Origin: Bradyrhizobium sp. AZCC 2176
GTDB taxonomy: Bacteria; Pseudomonadota; Alphaproteobacteria; Rhizobiales; Xanthobacteraceae
DNA: 64,000 bases
Assembly: GCF_036924645.1 (NCBI RefSeq)
Contig: NZ_JAZHRX010000001.1
Location: forward strand, 1,364,001 to 1,428,000
Reading direction: 5' to 3'
Notes under the pieces: generated by a model
Databases searched by the model: none
Seen by the model: only the letters and a program-made list of their open reading frames with translations
What the model was told of the DNA's origin: nothing
In this document: positions 56,234-64,000 of the stretch, piece after piece
Layout: every line of letters begins with the position of its first letter
How positions within the stretch are numbered: position 1 is the stretch's first letter
Program-made: the position numbers and the translations under genes

Positions 56234-57913
56234 GTGTTTCAATTCCTCAAGAATTCGTCTTCAGACAGGGCGCTGGCTGATGCACTCGGCCGGTCGCAGG
56301 CCGTGATCGAGTTCGGCATGGACGGCACCATCGTCACCGCCAACGACAATTTCCTCAAAGCCCTCGGCTACTCGCTCGGCGAAATCCAGGGCAAGCATCA
56401 CAGCATGTTCGTCGATCCGTCGGAACGCGACGGCGCGGCCTATCGCGACTTCTGGGCGGCGCTGCGGCGCGGCGAATTCCAGGCCGCCGAATACAAGCGG
56501 ATCGGCAAGGGCGGCCGAGAAGTCTGGATTCAGGCGACCTACAACCCCGTTCTGGATGCCGGCGGCAAGCCGATCAAGGTGGTGAAATTTGCGACCGATA
56601 TCACCGCGCGCAAGATCAAGAGCATGGAGGACGCCGGCCAGATCGCCGCGATCAGCCGCGCACAGGCGGTCATTGCGTTCGAGATGAACGGCAGCATCAT
56701 CACCGCCAATGAAAACTTCCTGAAGGCACTCGGCTACACGCTCGCCGAAATCCAGAACAAGCACCACAGCATGTTCGTCGAACAGGGCGAGCGCAACAGC
56801 GCGGCCTATCGCGAGTTCTGGGCAAAGCTCAACCGCGGCGAAAACCAGTCGGCCGAATACAAGCGGATCGGCAAGGGCGGCAAGGAGGTCTGGATCCTCG
56901 CCTCCTACAACCCGGTGCTCGACGAAAAGGGCAAGCCGTTCCGGGTGGTGAAATTCGCCACCGACGTCACCAGCCAGAAACTGGCGACTGCAGACCTCGC
57001 CGGCCAGATCGCCGCTATCGGCAAGTCGCAGGCCGTGATCGAATTCAACATGGACGGCACCATCATCGGCGCCAACCAGAACTTCCTCAAGACGGTCGGT
57101 TACGCGCTGGACGAGATCCGCGGCCGGCACCACAGCATGTTCGTCGATCCGTCCGAGCGCGACGGCGCAGCCTACCGCGAATTCTGGGCGGCGCTCGACC
57201 GCGGTGAATACCAGGCCGCCGAGTACAAGCGGCTCGGCAAGGGCGGCAAAGAGCTCTGGATCCAGGCGTCCTACAATCCGATCATCGATCTCAACGGCAA
57301 GCCGTTCAAGGTCGTCAAATACGCCACCGACACCACCGCGCAGGTGCTGGTGCGCCTAGGCAACGAGCGCGTGCGCGGCATGATGGAATCGGTGGCCTCG
57401 GGCGCCGAGGAATTGAACGCCTCGGTTCGCGAAATCTCTGAAGCCATGACCAAGTCGCGCGAGACGGCATCGACCGCGGTCGGACGGGTCGAGGCGGCCG
57501 ACGCCCAGGCCAAGCGTCTGAACGAGGCGGCGCAGGCCATGAGCGGCATCGTCGAACTGATCGGCAACATCACCGGGCAGATCAACCTTTTGGCGCTGAA
57601 TGCGACGATCGAATCGGCGCGTGCCGGCGAGGCGGGGCGCGGCTTTGCCGTGGTCGCGTCCGAGGTCAAGAACCTCGCCACCCAGGCCAAGCAGGCCACC
57701 GACAAGATCGGGCAGGAGATCGGCAATCTCAACGGCATCTCCGGCGACGTCGTGAGCGCGCTCGACAGCATCAAGCAGGCGATCCAGGGCGTCAGCGAAT
57801 ACGTCACGGCCACCGCGGCCGCGGTCGAGGAACAGAGCACCGTCACCAGCGAGATGTCGTCGAGCATGCAGCGCGCCGCCGCGGAAGCGAAGGCGATCGC
57901 GCAGCGGGCGTAG
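56234..57913 (+). CDS. Soluble chemoreceptor with three tandem PAS domains
   Basis: A 559-residue methyl-accepting chemotaxis protein without a transmembrane helix. Three PAS units repeat at an exact 366-bp (122-residue) period, each with SQAVIEF/AQAVIAF at its start, HHSMFV, and [13 protein letters not shown] strands. The signalling hairpin follows with the family tip [20 protein letters not shown] and [18 protein letters not shown]. Cytoplasmic PAS receptors sense redox state or small ligands via flavin or haem. No cofactor-binding residue is certain here. The start is GTG 56234 (GGACGGGG 7 bp upstream) rather than TTG 56228. Confidence 0.92.
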   Translation: MFQFLKNSSSDRALADALGRSQAVIEFGMDGTIVTANDNFLKALGYSLGEIQGKHHSMFVDPSERDGAAYRDFWAALRRGEFQAAEYKRIGKGGREVWIQATYNPVLDAGGKPIKVVKFATDITARKIKSMEDAGQIAAISRAQAVIAFEMNGSIITANENFLKALGYTLAEIQNKHHSMFVEQGERNSAAYREFWAKLNRGENQSAEYKRIGKGGKEVWILASYNPVLDEKGKPFRVVKFATDVTSQKLATADLAGQIAAIGKSQAVIEFNMDGTIIGANQNFLKTVGYALDEIRGRHHSMFVDPSERDGAAYREFWAALDRGEYQAAEYKRLGKGGKELWIQASYNPIIDLNGKPFKVVKYATDTTAQVLVRLGNERVRGMMESVASGAEELNASVREISEAMTKSRETASTAVGRVEAADAQAKRLNEAAQAMSGIVELIGNITGQINLLALNATIESARAGEAGRGFAVVASEVKNLATQAKQATDKIGQEIGNLNGISGDVVSALDSIKQAIQGVSEYVTATAAAVEEQSTVTSEMSSSMQRAAAEAKAIAQRA

Positions 57914-57929
57914 CGCTGCTACGGACCGG

Positions 57930-57959
57930 ATCCGACACGGGACAACTCCCGTGTCGGAT
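57930..57959 (+). terminator. Terminator of the chemoreceptor gene
   Basis: ATCCGACACGGG-ACAACT-CCCGTGTCGGAT is a perfect 12-bp stem followed by TTTTC, 17 bp after the receptor stop. Confidence 0.9.
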
Positions 57960-58074
57960 TTTCGTATGCCGGCTGCCCGCGGCATCGCTGAATTCCGCAT
58001 CATTGTCGCCGGGACACGGGACAGGGCTTGGGTTATAGCAGCGGGAAATCTTTCTCTCGCAAACGGACCCGCCC

Positions 58075-58860
58075 ATGCCCCCCTCCCCGCAAAAAGTTGC
58101 TCTCGTCACCGGCGCCGCACGCGGCATCGGACTTGCGACGGCCAAACGGTTTCTCGCCGAGGGCTGGCAGGTGGCGCTGCTCGACATCGAAGCCGAACTG
58201 CTGCGCGGCGCGGTCGCAGGCCTCGCCGACCCCGACAATACGGTGGCGCTGCATTGCGACGTCTCCGATGCCAAGGCGGTGGCGACCGCCATGGCGTCGG
58301 TGAGCGGACGGTTCGGCCGGCTCGACGCGCTGGTCAACAATGCCGGCATCGCGGTGTTTGCACCTTTGCTCGACACCTCGGATGAAGACTGGAGCCGCAT
58401 CCTGCAGGTCAACCTCACCGGGCCGTTCCTGTGTACCAAGGCAGCCGCGCCATTGATGCGCGAGCATGGCGGCGCGATCGTCAACATCACCTCGATCTCG
58501 GCGGTGCGAGCCTCCACGCTGCGCTCGGCCTACGGCACCAGCAAAGCCGGGCTGGCGCATCTGACCAAGCAGCTCGCGGTCGAACTGGCGTCCCTCGGCA
58601 TCCGCGTCAACGCCGTGGCGCCCGGCCCGGTCGAGACCGCGATGGCGAAACAGGTCCATACGCCGGAAATCCGCGCCGACTATCACGACGCCATTCCGCT
58701 CAATCGTTACGGCCTCGAGGAGGAACTGGCGGAAGCGATCTTCTTCCTGTGCAGCGATCGTGCAAGCTACATCACCGGGCAGATCCTTGCCGTCGATGGC
58801 GGCTTTGACGCCGCCGGCATCGGCCTGCCGACCCTGCGCGGCGCACGGCGGAACGGGTAA
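58075..58860 (+). CDS. Short-chain dehydrogenase/reductase (SDR)
   Basis: A 261-residue classical SDR. The cofactor motif TGAARGIG (residues 12-19), NNAGIA, the catalytic Ser in ITSISAV and Y153-x3-K157 (YGTSK) are all present, with C-terminal VDGGF. Asp after the second strand (LLDIE) favours NAD over NADP. It oxidises or reduces an alcohol or ketone; the substrate is unknown. It lies after the chemoreceptor terminator and stands alone. Confidence 0.92.
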   Translation: MPPSPQKVALVTGAARGIGLATAKRFLAEGWQVALLDIEAELLRGAVAGLADPDNTVALHCDVSDAKAVATAMASVSGRFGRLDALVNNAGIAVFAPLLDTSDEDWSRILQVNLTGPFLCTKAAAPLMREHGGAIVNITSISAVRASTLRSAYGTSKAGLAHLTKQLAVELASLGIRVNAVAPGPVETAMAKQVHTPEIRADYHDAIPLNRYGLEEELAEAIFFLCSDRASYITGQILAVDGGFDAAGIGLPTLRGARRNG

Positions 58861-59030
58861 GGTCTCCCCCCCTCTCTGTTGCGGCCGCAAGCGGGCGAGA
58901 TTGAAGGCACAGGCGGCTAGCGCTGGTTGACCGCAACCACGCGCCAACCGGCGCGGGCGCTTGACGAAACCTTGCCACATATGTCTGCGTAACTGCCTCA
59001 GGGCAGACAATGCTGACGAAGGAGCCGCAC

Positions 59031-59468
59031 ATGCCAATGGCGGTCATCAAGGTAGTCGTTGTCGCCGCCGCGCTGTTCGCGGCGATACTGTCCGCTCAGG
59101 CCGAGGTCCGCATTCTCGCCAGCCCCGGCGGACAGGTCGGTCCATTTATCGCGCTGTTCGATCGCGTGAACGCCTCCGGCGAGCGGGTGGTGATCGACGG
59201 TCCCTGCCTGTCGGCCTGCACGCTGGTGCTGATGATGGTGCCGACTGAGCGCATCTGCGTGACGCGCCGCGCGGTGCTCGGATTTCACGCCGCACGCTCG
59301 ATCGACGGCCGCGGGCACATATACGCCGAACCGGAAGCCTCGCGGGATGTGGAGGCGGCCTATCCGGCGCCGGTGCGGGACTGGATCGGCCGCCGCGGCG
59401 GATTGACGTCGCGGCTGTTGCTGCTGCGCGGGCGCGAACTCGCCGCGATCTATCCGCGGTGCAAATAG
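59031..59468 (+). CDS. Exported ClpP-like (COG3904-type) protein
   Basis: A 145-residue protein with a signal peptide (residues 1-24, VVVVAAALFAAILSAQA) and a domain resembling predicted periplasmic ClpP/crotonase proteins: VRILASPGGQVGPFIALFD, then GPCLSACTLVLMMVP with a Ser in the nucleophile-like position, and LGFHAARS. Catalysis is not established. AAGGAG lies 7 bp before ATG 59031; an in-frame ATG seven codons upstream lacks a site. It has no obvious partner. Confidence 0.78.
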   Translation: MPMAVIKVVVVAAALFAAILSAQAEVRILASPGGQVGPFIALFDRVNASGERVVIDGPCLSACTLVLMMVPTERICVTRRAVLGFHAARSIDGRGHIYAEPEASRDVEAAYPAPVRDWIGRRGGLTSRLLLLRGRELAAIYPRCK

Positions 59469-59475
59469 GATTTGC

Positions 59476-59560
59476 AGGGTGGGCAAAGGCGCCGTCAGGC
59501 GCTGTGCTTACCATCTTCGATGCTGCACGAATGGTAGGCTCGCTTCGCTTTGCCCACCCT
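59476..59560. repeat. Palindromic intergenic repeat with 13-bp arms
   Basis: AGGGTGGGCAAAG and CTTTGCCCACCCT form a perfect 13-bp inverted repeat 59 bp apart, with smaller hairpins inside (GGCGCC-GTCA-GGCGC). It lies between converging genes and may act as a terminator. The motif is a familiar intergenic palindrome in Bradyrhizobium from memory. Confidence 0.75.
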
Positions 59561-59567
59561 ACGAGCC

Positions 59568-59981
59568 TCACATATCTTCCTTCGGGCAGTTGACCATCCA
59601 GGGAATGCCGAATCTGTCGACGCACATGCCGAAGCCGTTGGAGAAGAAGGTCTTGCCGAACGGCATGCGCACTGTGCCGCCCTCGGCCAGTCCGTTGAAC
59701 CGACGCTCGGCGTCCGCGGGATCGTCGACCTGAAGCGAGACGGCAAAGCCCTGCGGCTGATGGTAATCGCCGGGTGTGGCATCGGAAGCCATCAATACCT
59801 CGCCGTCGATCGTAATGCTCGCATGCATGAGCTTGTTCTTCCACTCCGGCGGGACCGGCATATCGGGCGGTCCGCCCTCATAGCGAAACATCGCCCCGAT
59901 CTCGGCGCCGAGCACCTTTTGATAGTACTTCAGCGCTTCCTCGCAATTGCCGTTGTAGAACAGATAGGGATTGACCTGCAT
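59568..59981 (-). CDS. VOC family protein (PhnB-like)
   Basis: A 137-residue glyoxalase/bleomycin-resistance superfamily protein of the PhnB/3-demethylubiquinone-methyltransferase-like group. It starts MQVNPYLFYNGNCEEALKYYQKVLGAEI, with MASDATPGDYHQPQGFAVSL and GMCVDRFGIPWMVN at the end. Metal ligands are not fully conserved in this subgroup, so function is unknown. Similar proteins cluster with ECF42 sigma factors and DGPF proteins. Confidence 0.9.
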   Translation of the reverse strand: MQVNPYLFYNGNCEEALKYYQKVLGAEIGAMFRYEGGPPDMPVPPEWKNKLMHASITIDGEVLMASDATPGDYHQPQGFAVSLQVDDPADAERRFNGLAEGGTVRMPFGKTFFSNGFGMCVDRFGIPWMVNCPKEDM

Positions 59982-60015
59982 CGCTGTCTCCTTGGGTTAT
60001 GTAATCAGTCACGGC

Positions 60016-60156
60016 GCTCCCCGGACGCTGCGCAGCACCATATGCGGGTTCACGCGCGTCTTCGACGCGCTATGGTGATGCGCCGCTGATCCGGGGTCCA
60101 TCTGGGTCCCGGCTCTGCGGTGCATCGTGAAGAACGCTGCACTGCGTCCGGGACAA
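60016..60156. repeat. Palindromic intergenic element
   Basis: A stretch between the VOC and SRPBCC genes containing TCCCCGGACGC, GATCCGGGGTC and CTGCGTCCGGGAC in opposite orientations, plus GCGCGTCTTCGACGCGC (perfect 7-bp arms). It resembles the REP-like repeats elsewhere in the window. Ends are approximate. Confidence 0.55.
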
Positions 60157-60167
60157 GATAGCGACAC

Positions 60168-60704
60168 TCATTTCTCGGTGAGCCTCTTCAGGTTGGCGAG
60201 ACCGGCCTCGAAATCCTTTCCGATCATGTTGTCCAGATTCATGAACACCTGGATCAGCCTGGTCACGAAGCGGGCGGGACCATGCATCAGCCATGTGACA
60301 TGGGTGCCATCGCCCTGCGGCAGCATTGTGAACTCGGCGGTGTTGTGGCCTTCGAACGGCGTGAAGAAATCGAGCTTGATGACGATCTTTTGCGGCGCGG
60401 AGGCTTCGAGAATTTCCATGCGGCCGGAACCGACGTTTTTGTCGCCGTCCCAGGCATAGACGGCGCCCTTGCCGCGCTCCGCGCCGCTATAGGTGCGCTT
60501 CATCGCCGGGTCCTTGTTTTCATACGGCGACCAGCTTCTCCACTGGTGAAAATCGTTGATCAGCGGAAAAATCGTTTCCGCCGGCGCCTTGATGCTGACC
60601 GAGCGCTGCACACCCAGCATGCCCGGCTTGGTTGCGGCGAGAGCGAGAACGGCGGCAATGGCGATCGCCAATATGACGGCGATGATGACGAGGACTTCAG
60701 ACAT
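60168..60704 (-). CDS. SRPBCC (START-like) membrane-anchored protein
   Basis: A 178-residue protein with an N-terminal transmembrane helix (residues 4-26, VLVIIAVILAIAIAAVLALAA) and a polyketide-cyclase-like SRPBCC domain: VSIKAPAETIFPLINDFHQWRSWSPYE, RMEILEASAPQKIVIKLDF and GTHVTWLMHGP. The hydrophobic pocket binds an unknown lipid or aromatic. ATG 60704 has GGAG 7 bp upstream. The DoxX gene is 27 bp upstream on the same strand. Confidence 0.88.
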   Translation of the reverse strand: MSEVLVIIAVILAIAIAAVLALAATKPGMLGVQRSVSIKAPAETIFPLINDFHQWRSWSPYENKDPAMKRTYSGAERGKGAVYAWDGDKNVGSGRMEILEASAPQKIVIKLDFFTPFEGHNTAEFTMLPQGDGTHVTWLMHGPARFVTRLIQVFMNLDNMIGKDFEAGLANLKRLTEK

Positions 60705-60731
60705 GTCTGGCTCCACTAAAGTTGCCGCCGA

Positions 60732-61145
60732 TCAGCGGCGGAACGGGATCAAGGTTTGCAAATTCCGGTCGCGCAGCCACAGCCCGCCCCACACCATCAG
60801 GCCGAGATAAAGCCCGAACAGCGTGTGCGTGAACAGAGGGCTGCCGATCCGCACATGCGAGGCCATGGCGCCGCCAAGATAGCCGGTGAGCAGGATCGCA
60901 CCGAGGATCGAGGTCGGCGGAATGGAATAGAGCACGGTGCAGACGATGGTGATGATGCCGAGGCTCCGCGCCAGCGTTTCGCTCGAACCATAGCCCATCC
61001 TGTCCATGGTTTCGGTGACGACCGGCCACGGCACCAGCTTGATGGCGCCGTCGATCATCAGGAATACGATGACGAGGCCGGAGAGGATGCGGCCGGTCCA
61101 GCGTGCGGGGCCGGAGGCTGGAAGGGTTTCGGCGATGACGGTCAT
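60732..61145 (-). CDS. DoxX family membrane protein
   Basis: A 137-residue protein with four transmembrane helices (residues ~17-38, 60-80, 83-102 and 108-128), a DoxX-like fold with VIVFLMIDGAIKLVP and LLTGYLGGAMASHVRIG. DoxX proteins are linked to quinone or thiol redox and oxidative stress. ATG 61145 is chosen because of GGGGA upstream. It is co-transcribed with the SRPBCC gene, and such pairs commonly accompany ECF42/DGPF clusters. Confidence 0.87.
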   Translation of the reverse strand: MTVIAETLPASGPARWTGRILSGLVIVFLMIDGAIKLVPWPVVTETMDRMGYGSSETLARSLGIITIVCTVLYSIPPTSILGAILLTGYLGGAMASHVRIGSPLFTHTLFGLYLGLMVWGGLWLRDRNLQTLIPFRR

Positions 61146-61247
61146 GATTGATCCCCGTGGTCTTGAATGGCTGCTCGGATTCAAGACGAATGGGGCGGGC
61201 GGAAGCCGACAGGAGGGAGCGAAAAATTCTTCGCGGCGTCTGCCGTT

Positions 61248-61418
61248 CTTCCCTTCTCCCCTTGTGGGAGAAGGTGGATCGAATGAGCGTCAGCTCATTC
61301 GAGACGGATGAGGGGTTTGTCTCCGCGGATGAATCTCTCGCATTGGTATTCGCGGATAGAACCCCTCATCCGCCTTCGCTTCGCGAAGGCACCTTCTCCC
61401 ACAAGGGGAGAAGGGAAG
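61248..61418. repeat. 171-bp inverted-repeat element with 29-bp perfect arms
   Basis: The outer arms (61248-61276 and 61390-61418) are perfectly complementary over 29 bp. Inside are TCGAATGAGC-GTCA-GCTCATTCGA (10-bp arms) and a 13-bp pair (61305-61317 with 61360-61372). The whole folds into a branched hairpin. It sits in the 301-bp gap between DoxX and the sigma factor gene. A related GGGGAGAAGG segment follows. No coding. Confidence 0.85.
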
Positions 61419-61446
61419 AAGCGACAAGGGGAGAAGGAAGAAGAGT

Positions 61447-62718
61447 CTACTTCCCCGCCTTCTTGCCGCGGGGCTGGCTGTCGCGCTGCAGGCGGTCGAG
61501 GTGCATGCGGATGTGGGCGGCTTCGGCCGAGGTGTTGGCCAGCGCAATGGCGCGGTCGAAGGCGGTGCGGGCCTCGTCGTTGCGGCCGAGCTGCATCAGG
61601 AAGGCGCCGCGCACGCCGAAGAAATGAAAATAGTTCGACAGCCGCGGCGCCAACGGCTCGATCATGTCGAGGGCGGCCTGCGGTCCCTTCACCTTGGATA
61701 CCGCGACCGCGCGGTTCAGCGTCACCACCGGCGACGGCTGCATGACCTCGAGCGCGCCGTAGAGCAGGTCGATCTGGGTCCAGTCGGTATCCTGCGGCTT
61801 TTCGGCGCGGGCATGCAGCGCTGCGATCGCGGCCTGCACCTGATAAGGCCCGCTGCGGCGATGGCGCATCGCCTTGTCGATCAGCGCCAGTCCCTCGGCG
61901 ATGAGAGACTTATTCCATAGCGAGCGATCCTGATCGTCGAGCAGGATCACCGCGCCATCGGCATCGAACCGCGCCGCAGCGCGCGCATGCTGTATCAGTA
62001 GCAACGCGGTCAGCCCCATGATCTCGGGCTCGCTCTGGAACAGCCGCAGCAAGAGCCGCGCCAGACGAATCGCCTCCTCGCACAAGGGGCTGCGAATCTC
62101 CGCGGTATCGCCCGAGGCCGAATAGCCCTCGTTGAAGATCAGGTAGATCATGGCGGCGACGGAGGTGAGGCGCTCGGAGCGCTCCACCGCGCCGGGTGTT
62201 TCGAACGGCACGTCGGCGTCGGCGACCCGGGCCTTCGCGCGCGTGATGCGCTGCTCCATCGCGGCTTCCGAGACCAGGAAAGCGCGCGCGATCTGCTTCA
62301 CCGTGAGCCCTGAGACGATGCGCAGCGCAAGCGCGATCTGCTGGGTCGCCGGCAGGTCCGGATGGCAGCAAATGAACAGGAGCCGCAAAATGTCGTCGCG
62401 ATAGTGCGAGCCGTCGAGACGCTCGGCCAACTGTTCCTCGGCGTCATCAAGATCGGAAATCGCCTCGTCCTCGGGCAACGCCTCTTGCTTCTTGCTCCGC
62501 CTGATGTCGTCGATCGCGACATTGCGCCCGACCATGATCAGCCACGCCGCGGGATCGCGCGGCGGGCCATTCTGCGGCCAGCTCTTCAGCGCCCGCAGGC
62601 AGGCGTTCTGAAACGCCTCCTCGGCGGTGTCGAGATTGCGGAAATAGCGCAGCAACGCGCCGACCGCCTGGGGGCGAGCCGAGGTCAGCGCGGCATCGAT
62701 CCAGGCGGTATCAGTCAC
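61447..62718 (-). CDS. ECF sigma factor with C-terminal extension (ECF42 type)
   Basis: A 423-residue sigma factor. Sigma-2 region (about residues 12-78, AVGALLRYFRNLDTAEEAFQNACL, then DPAAWLIMVGRNVAIDDIRR), sigma-4 region near residues 115-170 (LPATQQIALALRIVSGLTVKQIA, EAAMEQRITRAKARV), then a ~230-residue helical extension with TPR-like segments (GLTALLLIQHARAAARFD, LYGALEVMQPSPVVTLNRAVAV). This is the ECF42 architecture, which has no anti-sigma factor and is encoded with a DGPF protein. Its start overlaps the DGPF gene stop by four bases. The extension is thought to be needed for control. Confidence 0.93.
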   Translation of the reverse strand: MTDTAWIDAALTSARPQAVGALLRYFRNLDTAEEAFQNACLRALKSWPQNGPPRDPAAWLIMVGRNVAIDDIRRSKKQEALPEDEAISDLDDAEEQLAERLDGSHYRDDILRLLFICCHPDLPATQQIALALRIVSGLTVKQIARAFLVSEAAMEQRITRAKARVADADVPFETPGAVERSERLTSVAAMIYLIFNEGYSASGDTAEIRSPLCEEAIRLARLLLRLFQSEPEIMGLTALLLIQHARAAARFDADGAVILLDDQDRSLWNKSLIAEGLALIDKAMRHRRSGPYQVQAAIAALHARAEKPQDTDWTQIDLLYGALEVMQPSPVVTLNRAVAVSKVKGPQAALDMIEPLAPRLSNYFHFFGVRGAFLMQLGRNDEARTAFDRAIALANTSAEAAHIRMHLDRLQRDSQPRGKKAGK

Positions 62719-63083
62719 GGCTGCACACTCCCGGGCCTGAACTGGCCGACGGGCCGGACCTCGTAGGCGCCGCCGGGATTGGCCGCGCCGAGGTCGCGGG
62801 CGACATCGAGCGCCTCGTCGAGATTCTTGCAGTCGACGAGATAGAAGCCGAGCAGCTGCTCCTTGGTTTCGGCATAGGGGCCGTCCAGCACCAGTGGCGG
62901 ATCGTCCTTGCGCAGCGTGGCCGCCGCCGTCGTCGGCAGCAACCGCGCGACCGGACCGAGCCGACCCTGTTTGGTCAGCTTGTCCTGCACGACGGCAAGC
63001 TTATTCATGACCGCGGCGTCCTGTTCCTTGGTCCAGGAACCGACAAGGTCTTCGTCGTGATAGCAAAGGATGGCGTAAAGCAT
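62715..63083 (-). CDS. YciI/DGPF partner of the ECF sigma factor
   Basis: A 122-residue YCII-related protein with the motif LDGPYAETKEQLLGFY (DGPY variant) and the strand MLYAILCYHDEDLVG. It overlaps the sigma factor gene by four bases, as usual for ECF42 operons. A role in sensing or a small enzymatic step is unknown. I chose the internal ATG at 63083 since family members begin there; upstream ATGs at 63095 and 63107 lack better spacing to GGAG. Confidence 0.9.
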   Translation of the reverse strand: MLYAILCYHDEDLVGSWTKEQDAAVMNKLAVVQDKLTKQGRLGPVARLLPTTAAATLRKDDPPLVLDGPYAETKEQLLGFYLVDCKNLDEALDVARDLGAANPGGAYEVRPVGQFRPGSVQP

Positions 63084-63173
63084 GAGAACTGGCATCTCCG
63101 TTGTCATGATGACGAACGATTATGCCCGGAGCCGACAGGGGCGTCGAAGAAATTTTGAATGTTCCAGCGCCGG

Positions 63174-63404
63174 TCAGGGACCGATGATCGGAGGCGATGG
63201 CGGATTGAAGTGCCGGTAGGTGTGGACGGCCGCCTTGGAACAAAGGCTGCACACGACGAGAACCAGAAAGATGGTTTTCGCCGCCCTCCTGAAGGCTTCG
63301 ATCCCTGTGATGCCAGCGTCGCGCTGACTGTTCCGCCAGGAAATCGCCAGCGATACCGCCACCGCCGCGATGATGGCCACCTGTATCATCAATAGGCACC
63401 ACAT
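63174..63404 (-). CDS. Small membrane protein (tentative)
   Basis: A possible 76-residue protein with two hydrophobic segments (IQVAIIAAVAVSLAIS and IFLVLVVCSLCSKAAV) and a His/Pro-rich tail (YRHFNPPSPPIIGP). No clear ribosome site precedes ATG 63404, and an internal ATG also exists. The hydrophobic pattern looks real, but the gene could be spurious. Confidence 0.42.
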   Translation of the reverse strand: MWCLLMIQVAIIAAVAVSLAISWRNSQRDAGITGIEAFRRAAKTIFLVLVVCSLCSKAAVHTYRHFNPPSPPIIGP

Positions 63405-63544
63405 TTGGCGATCCGGCAGGAGGCGGGCGCAAATGCCGCGATCAAGATCAATTTGCGCAACTGAAGCCTCCCTTGTTGGATGAAAGGAGGATAGAGAAGC
63501 GGCTCGATCCGCGATGTGAGGCGGGTCACGCGAAAGGAATGGCA

Positions 63545-64000
63545 ATGAACAAAGGTGCGCTCGCCCTTCTGGTGCATGGCGGAAGTGAAAACTGGTCGCC
63601 GCAGCGCTGGAAGAGCCGGTTCGACGAGGTCTGCGAGGGGCGCCGCGTGCTGCTGTTGCCGAATGCCGCGTCCGATCCGGCGGAGGTGCACTACGCCGCG
63701 GTGTGGAAGCCAAATCCAGGCGAGCTTGCCGCCTTCCCCAATCTGCGTGTGATCTTCAATCTCGGCGCCGGCGTCGATGCGTTGATGGCCGACCGCTCAT
63801 TGCCCGACGTGCCGCTGGTGCGCGTGGCCGTCACCGACCTCACGGCGCGAATGACCGAATATGTCGTGCTGCACGTGCTGATGCACCACCGGCAGGAGCC
63901 TTACTTGCGGGAGTCGCAGCGCGCCAAGCGCTGGGCGCCGAAAATGCAATGGGCGGCGGGCGCGATCTCGGTCGGCATCATGGGGCTGGGCACGCTCGGA
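63545..64000 (+). CDS. ghrA: Glyoxylate/hydroxypyruvate reductase A family, N-terminal part
   Basis: The first 152 codons of a D-2-hydroxyacid dehydrogenase cut by the right window edge. The sequence opens MNKGALALLVHGGSENWSPQRWKSRF and includes FPNLRVIFNLGAGVDALM, with the substrate-loop Gly-Ala-Gly, then LTARMTEYVVLHVLMHHRQE and the beginning of the NAD(P) motif (VGIMGLGTLG). This fits GhrA-type enzymes that reduce glyoxylate and hydroxypyruvate. AAGGA lies 7 bp before the ATG. The catalytic Arg, Glu and His lie outside the window. Confidence 0.88.
   Translation, partial: MNKGALALLVHGGSENWSPQRWKSRFDEVCEGRRVLLLPNAASDPAEVHYAAVWKPNPGELAAFPNLRVIFNLGAGVDALMADRSLPDVPLVRVAVTDLTARMTEYVVLHVLMHHRQEPYLRESQRAKRWAPKMQWAAGAISVGIMGLGTLG

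Overview
The window looks like chromosomal DNA of an alphaproteobacterium of the Bradyrhizobium type (Nitrobacteraceae). It is GC-rich. Its gene content fits that group: split transhydrogenase genes pntA1/A2/B, a 50-residue aa3-oxidase subunit IV, GapR (DUF2312), DUF1244, DUF882 and DUF1036 proteins, and a Tol-Pal block followed by tilS and ftsH. Cobalamin riboswitches and several intergenic palindromic repeats also fit. This assignment rests on recognised families and order, not on a database search. I saw no rRNA, tRNA, CRISPR array, prophage or intact insertion sequence.

Layout. 0-2.1 kb: pntB (cut by the window edge), pntA2, pntA1 and cytochrome oxidase subunit IV. 2.2-2.9 kb: a Fic/Doc toxin and AbrB-type antitoxin with a 19-bp palindromic operator. 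3-9.1 kb: an exported intradiol dioxygenase, an M3 oligopeptidase, an XRE regulator with an overlapping partner, a TerC membrane protein and an orphan sigma-54 response regulator. 9.5-18.1 kb: L,D-transpeptidase, DUF882 peptidase, gapR, DUF1244, DUF1036, pyruvate kinase, OsmC and a TetR regulator. 18.3-19.5 kb: an SGNH/SASA esterase and a remnant of a membrane glycosyltransferase.

19.5-32.5 kb is the most coherent part. nrdAB (B12-independent class I ribonucleotide reductase) lies behind a cobalamin riboswitch. Next comes an ScfR-type regulator divergent from a thioesterase-prpD-prpC-prpB operon (methylcitrate cycle, the B12-independent route for propionyl-CoA). Then comes metE (B12-independent methionine synthase) behind a second cobalamin riboswitch. 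The three systems are the standard alternatives to B12-requiring NrdJ, methylmalonyl-CoA mutase and MetH, so the segment reads as a B12-independence island.

32.8-46.1 kb: ftsH, tilS, cpoB, pal, tolB, tolA, tolR and tolQ. The set is interrupted by an alpha/beta hydrolase, a FeeM/LuxI-like acyltransferase and a GGDEF-EAL protein. A perfect TTAA-N7-TTAA (CtrA-type) box precedes the acyltransferase gene, and near-matches lie upstream of tolQ and the DUF882 gene. 46.1-47.3 kb has no gene but holds a strongly folded intergenic element.

47.3-64 kb is an accessory stress and detoxification zone: beta-lactamase-like hydrolase; DUF302, CcdA and thioredoxin; DUF2852 and a TetR regulator with matching operators; several YciI/DGPF proteins; SnoaL-like, GST and DHFR-like proteins with a divergent HxlR regulator. 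It continues with a soluble triple-PAS chemoreceptor, an SDR, VOC, SRPBCC and DoxX proteins, an ECF sigma factor of the ECF42 type with its DGPF partner, and the start of a glyoxylate/hydroxypyruvate reductase gene. At least six repeat elements lie between these genes.
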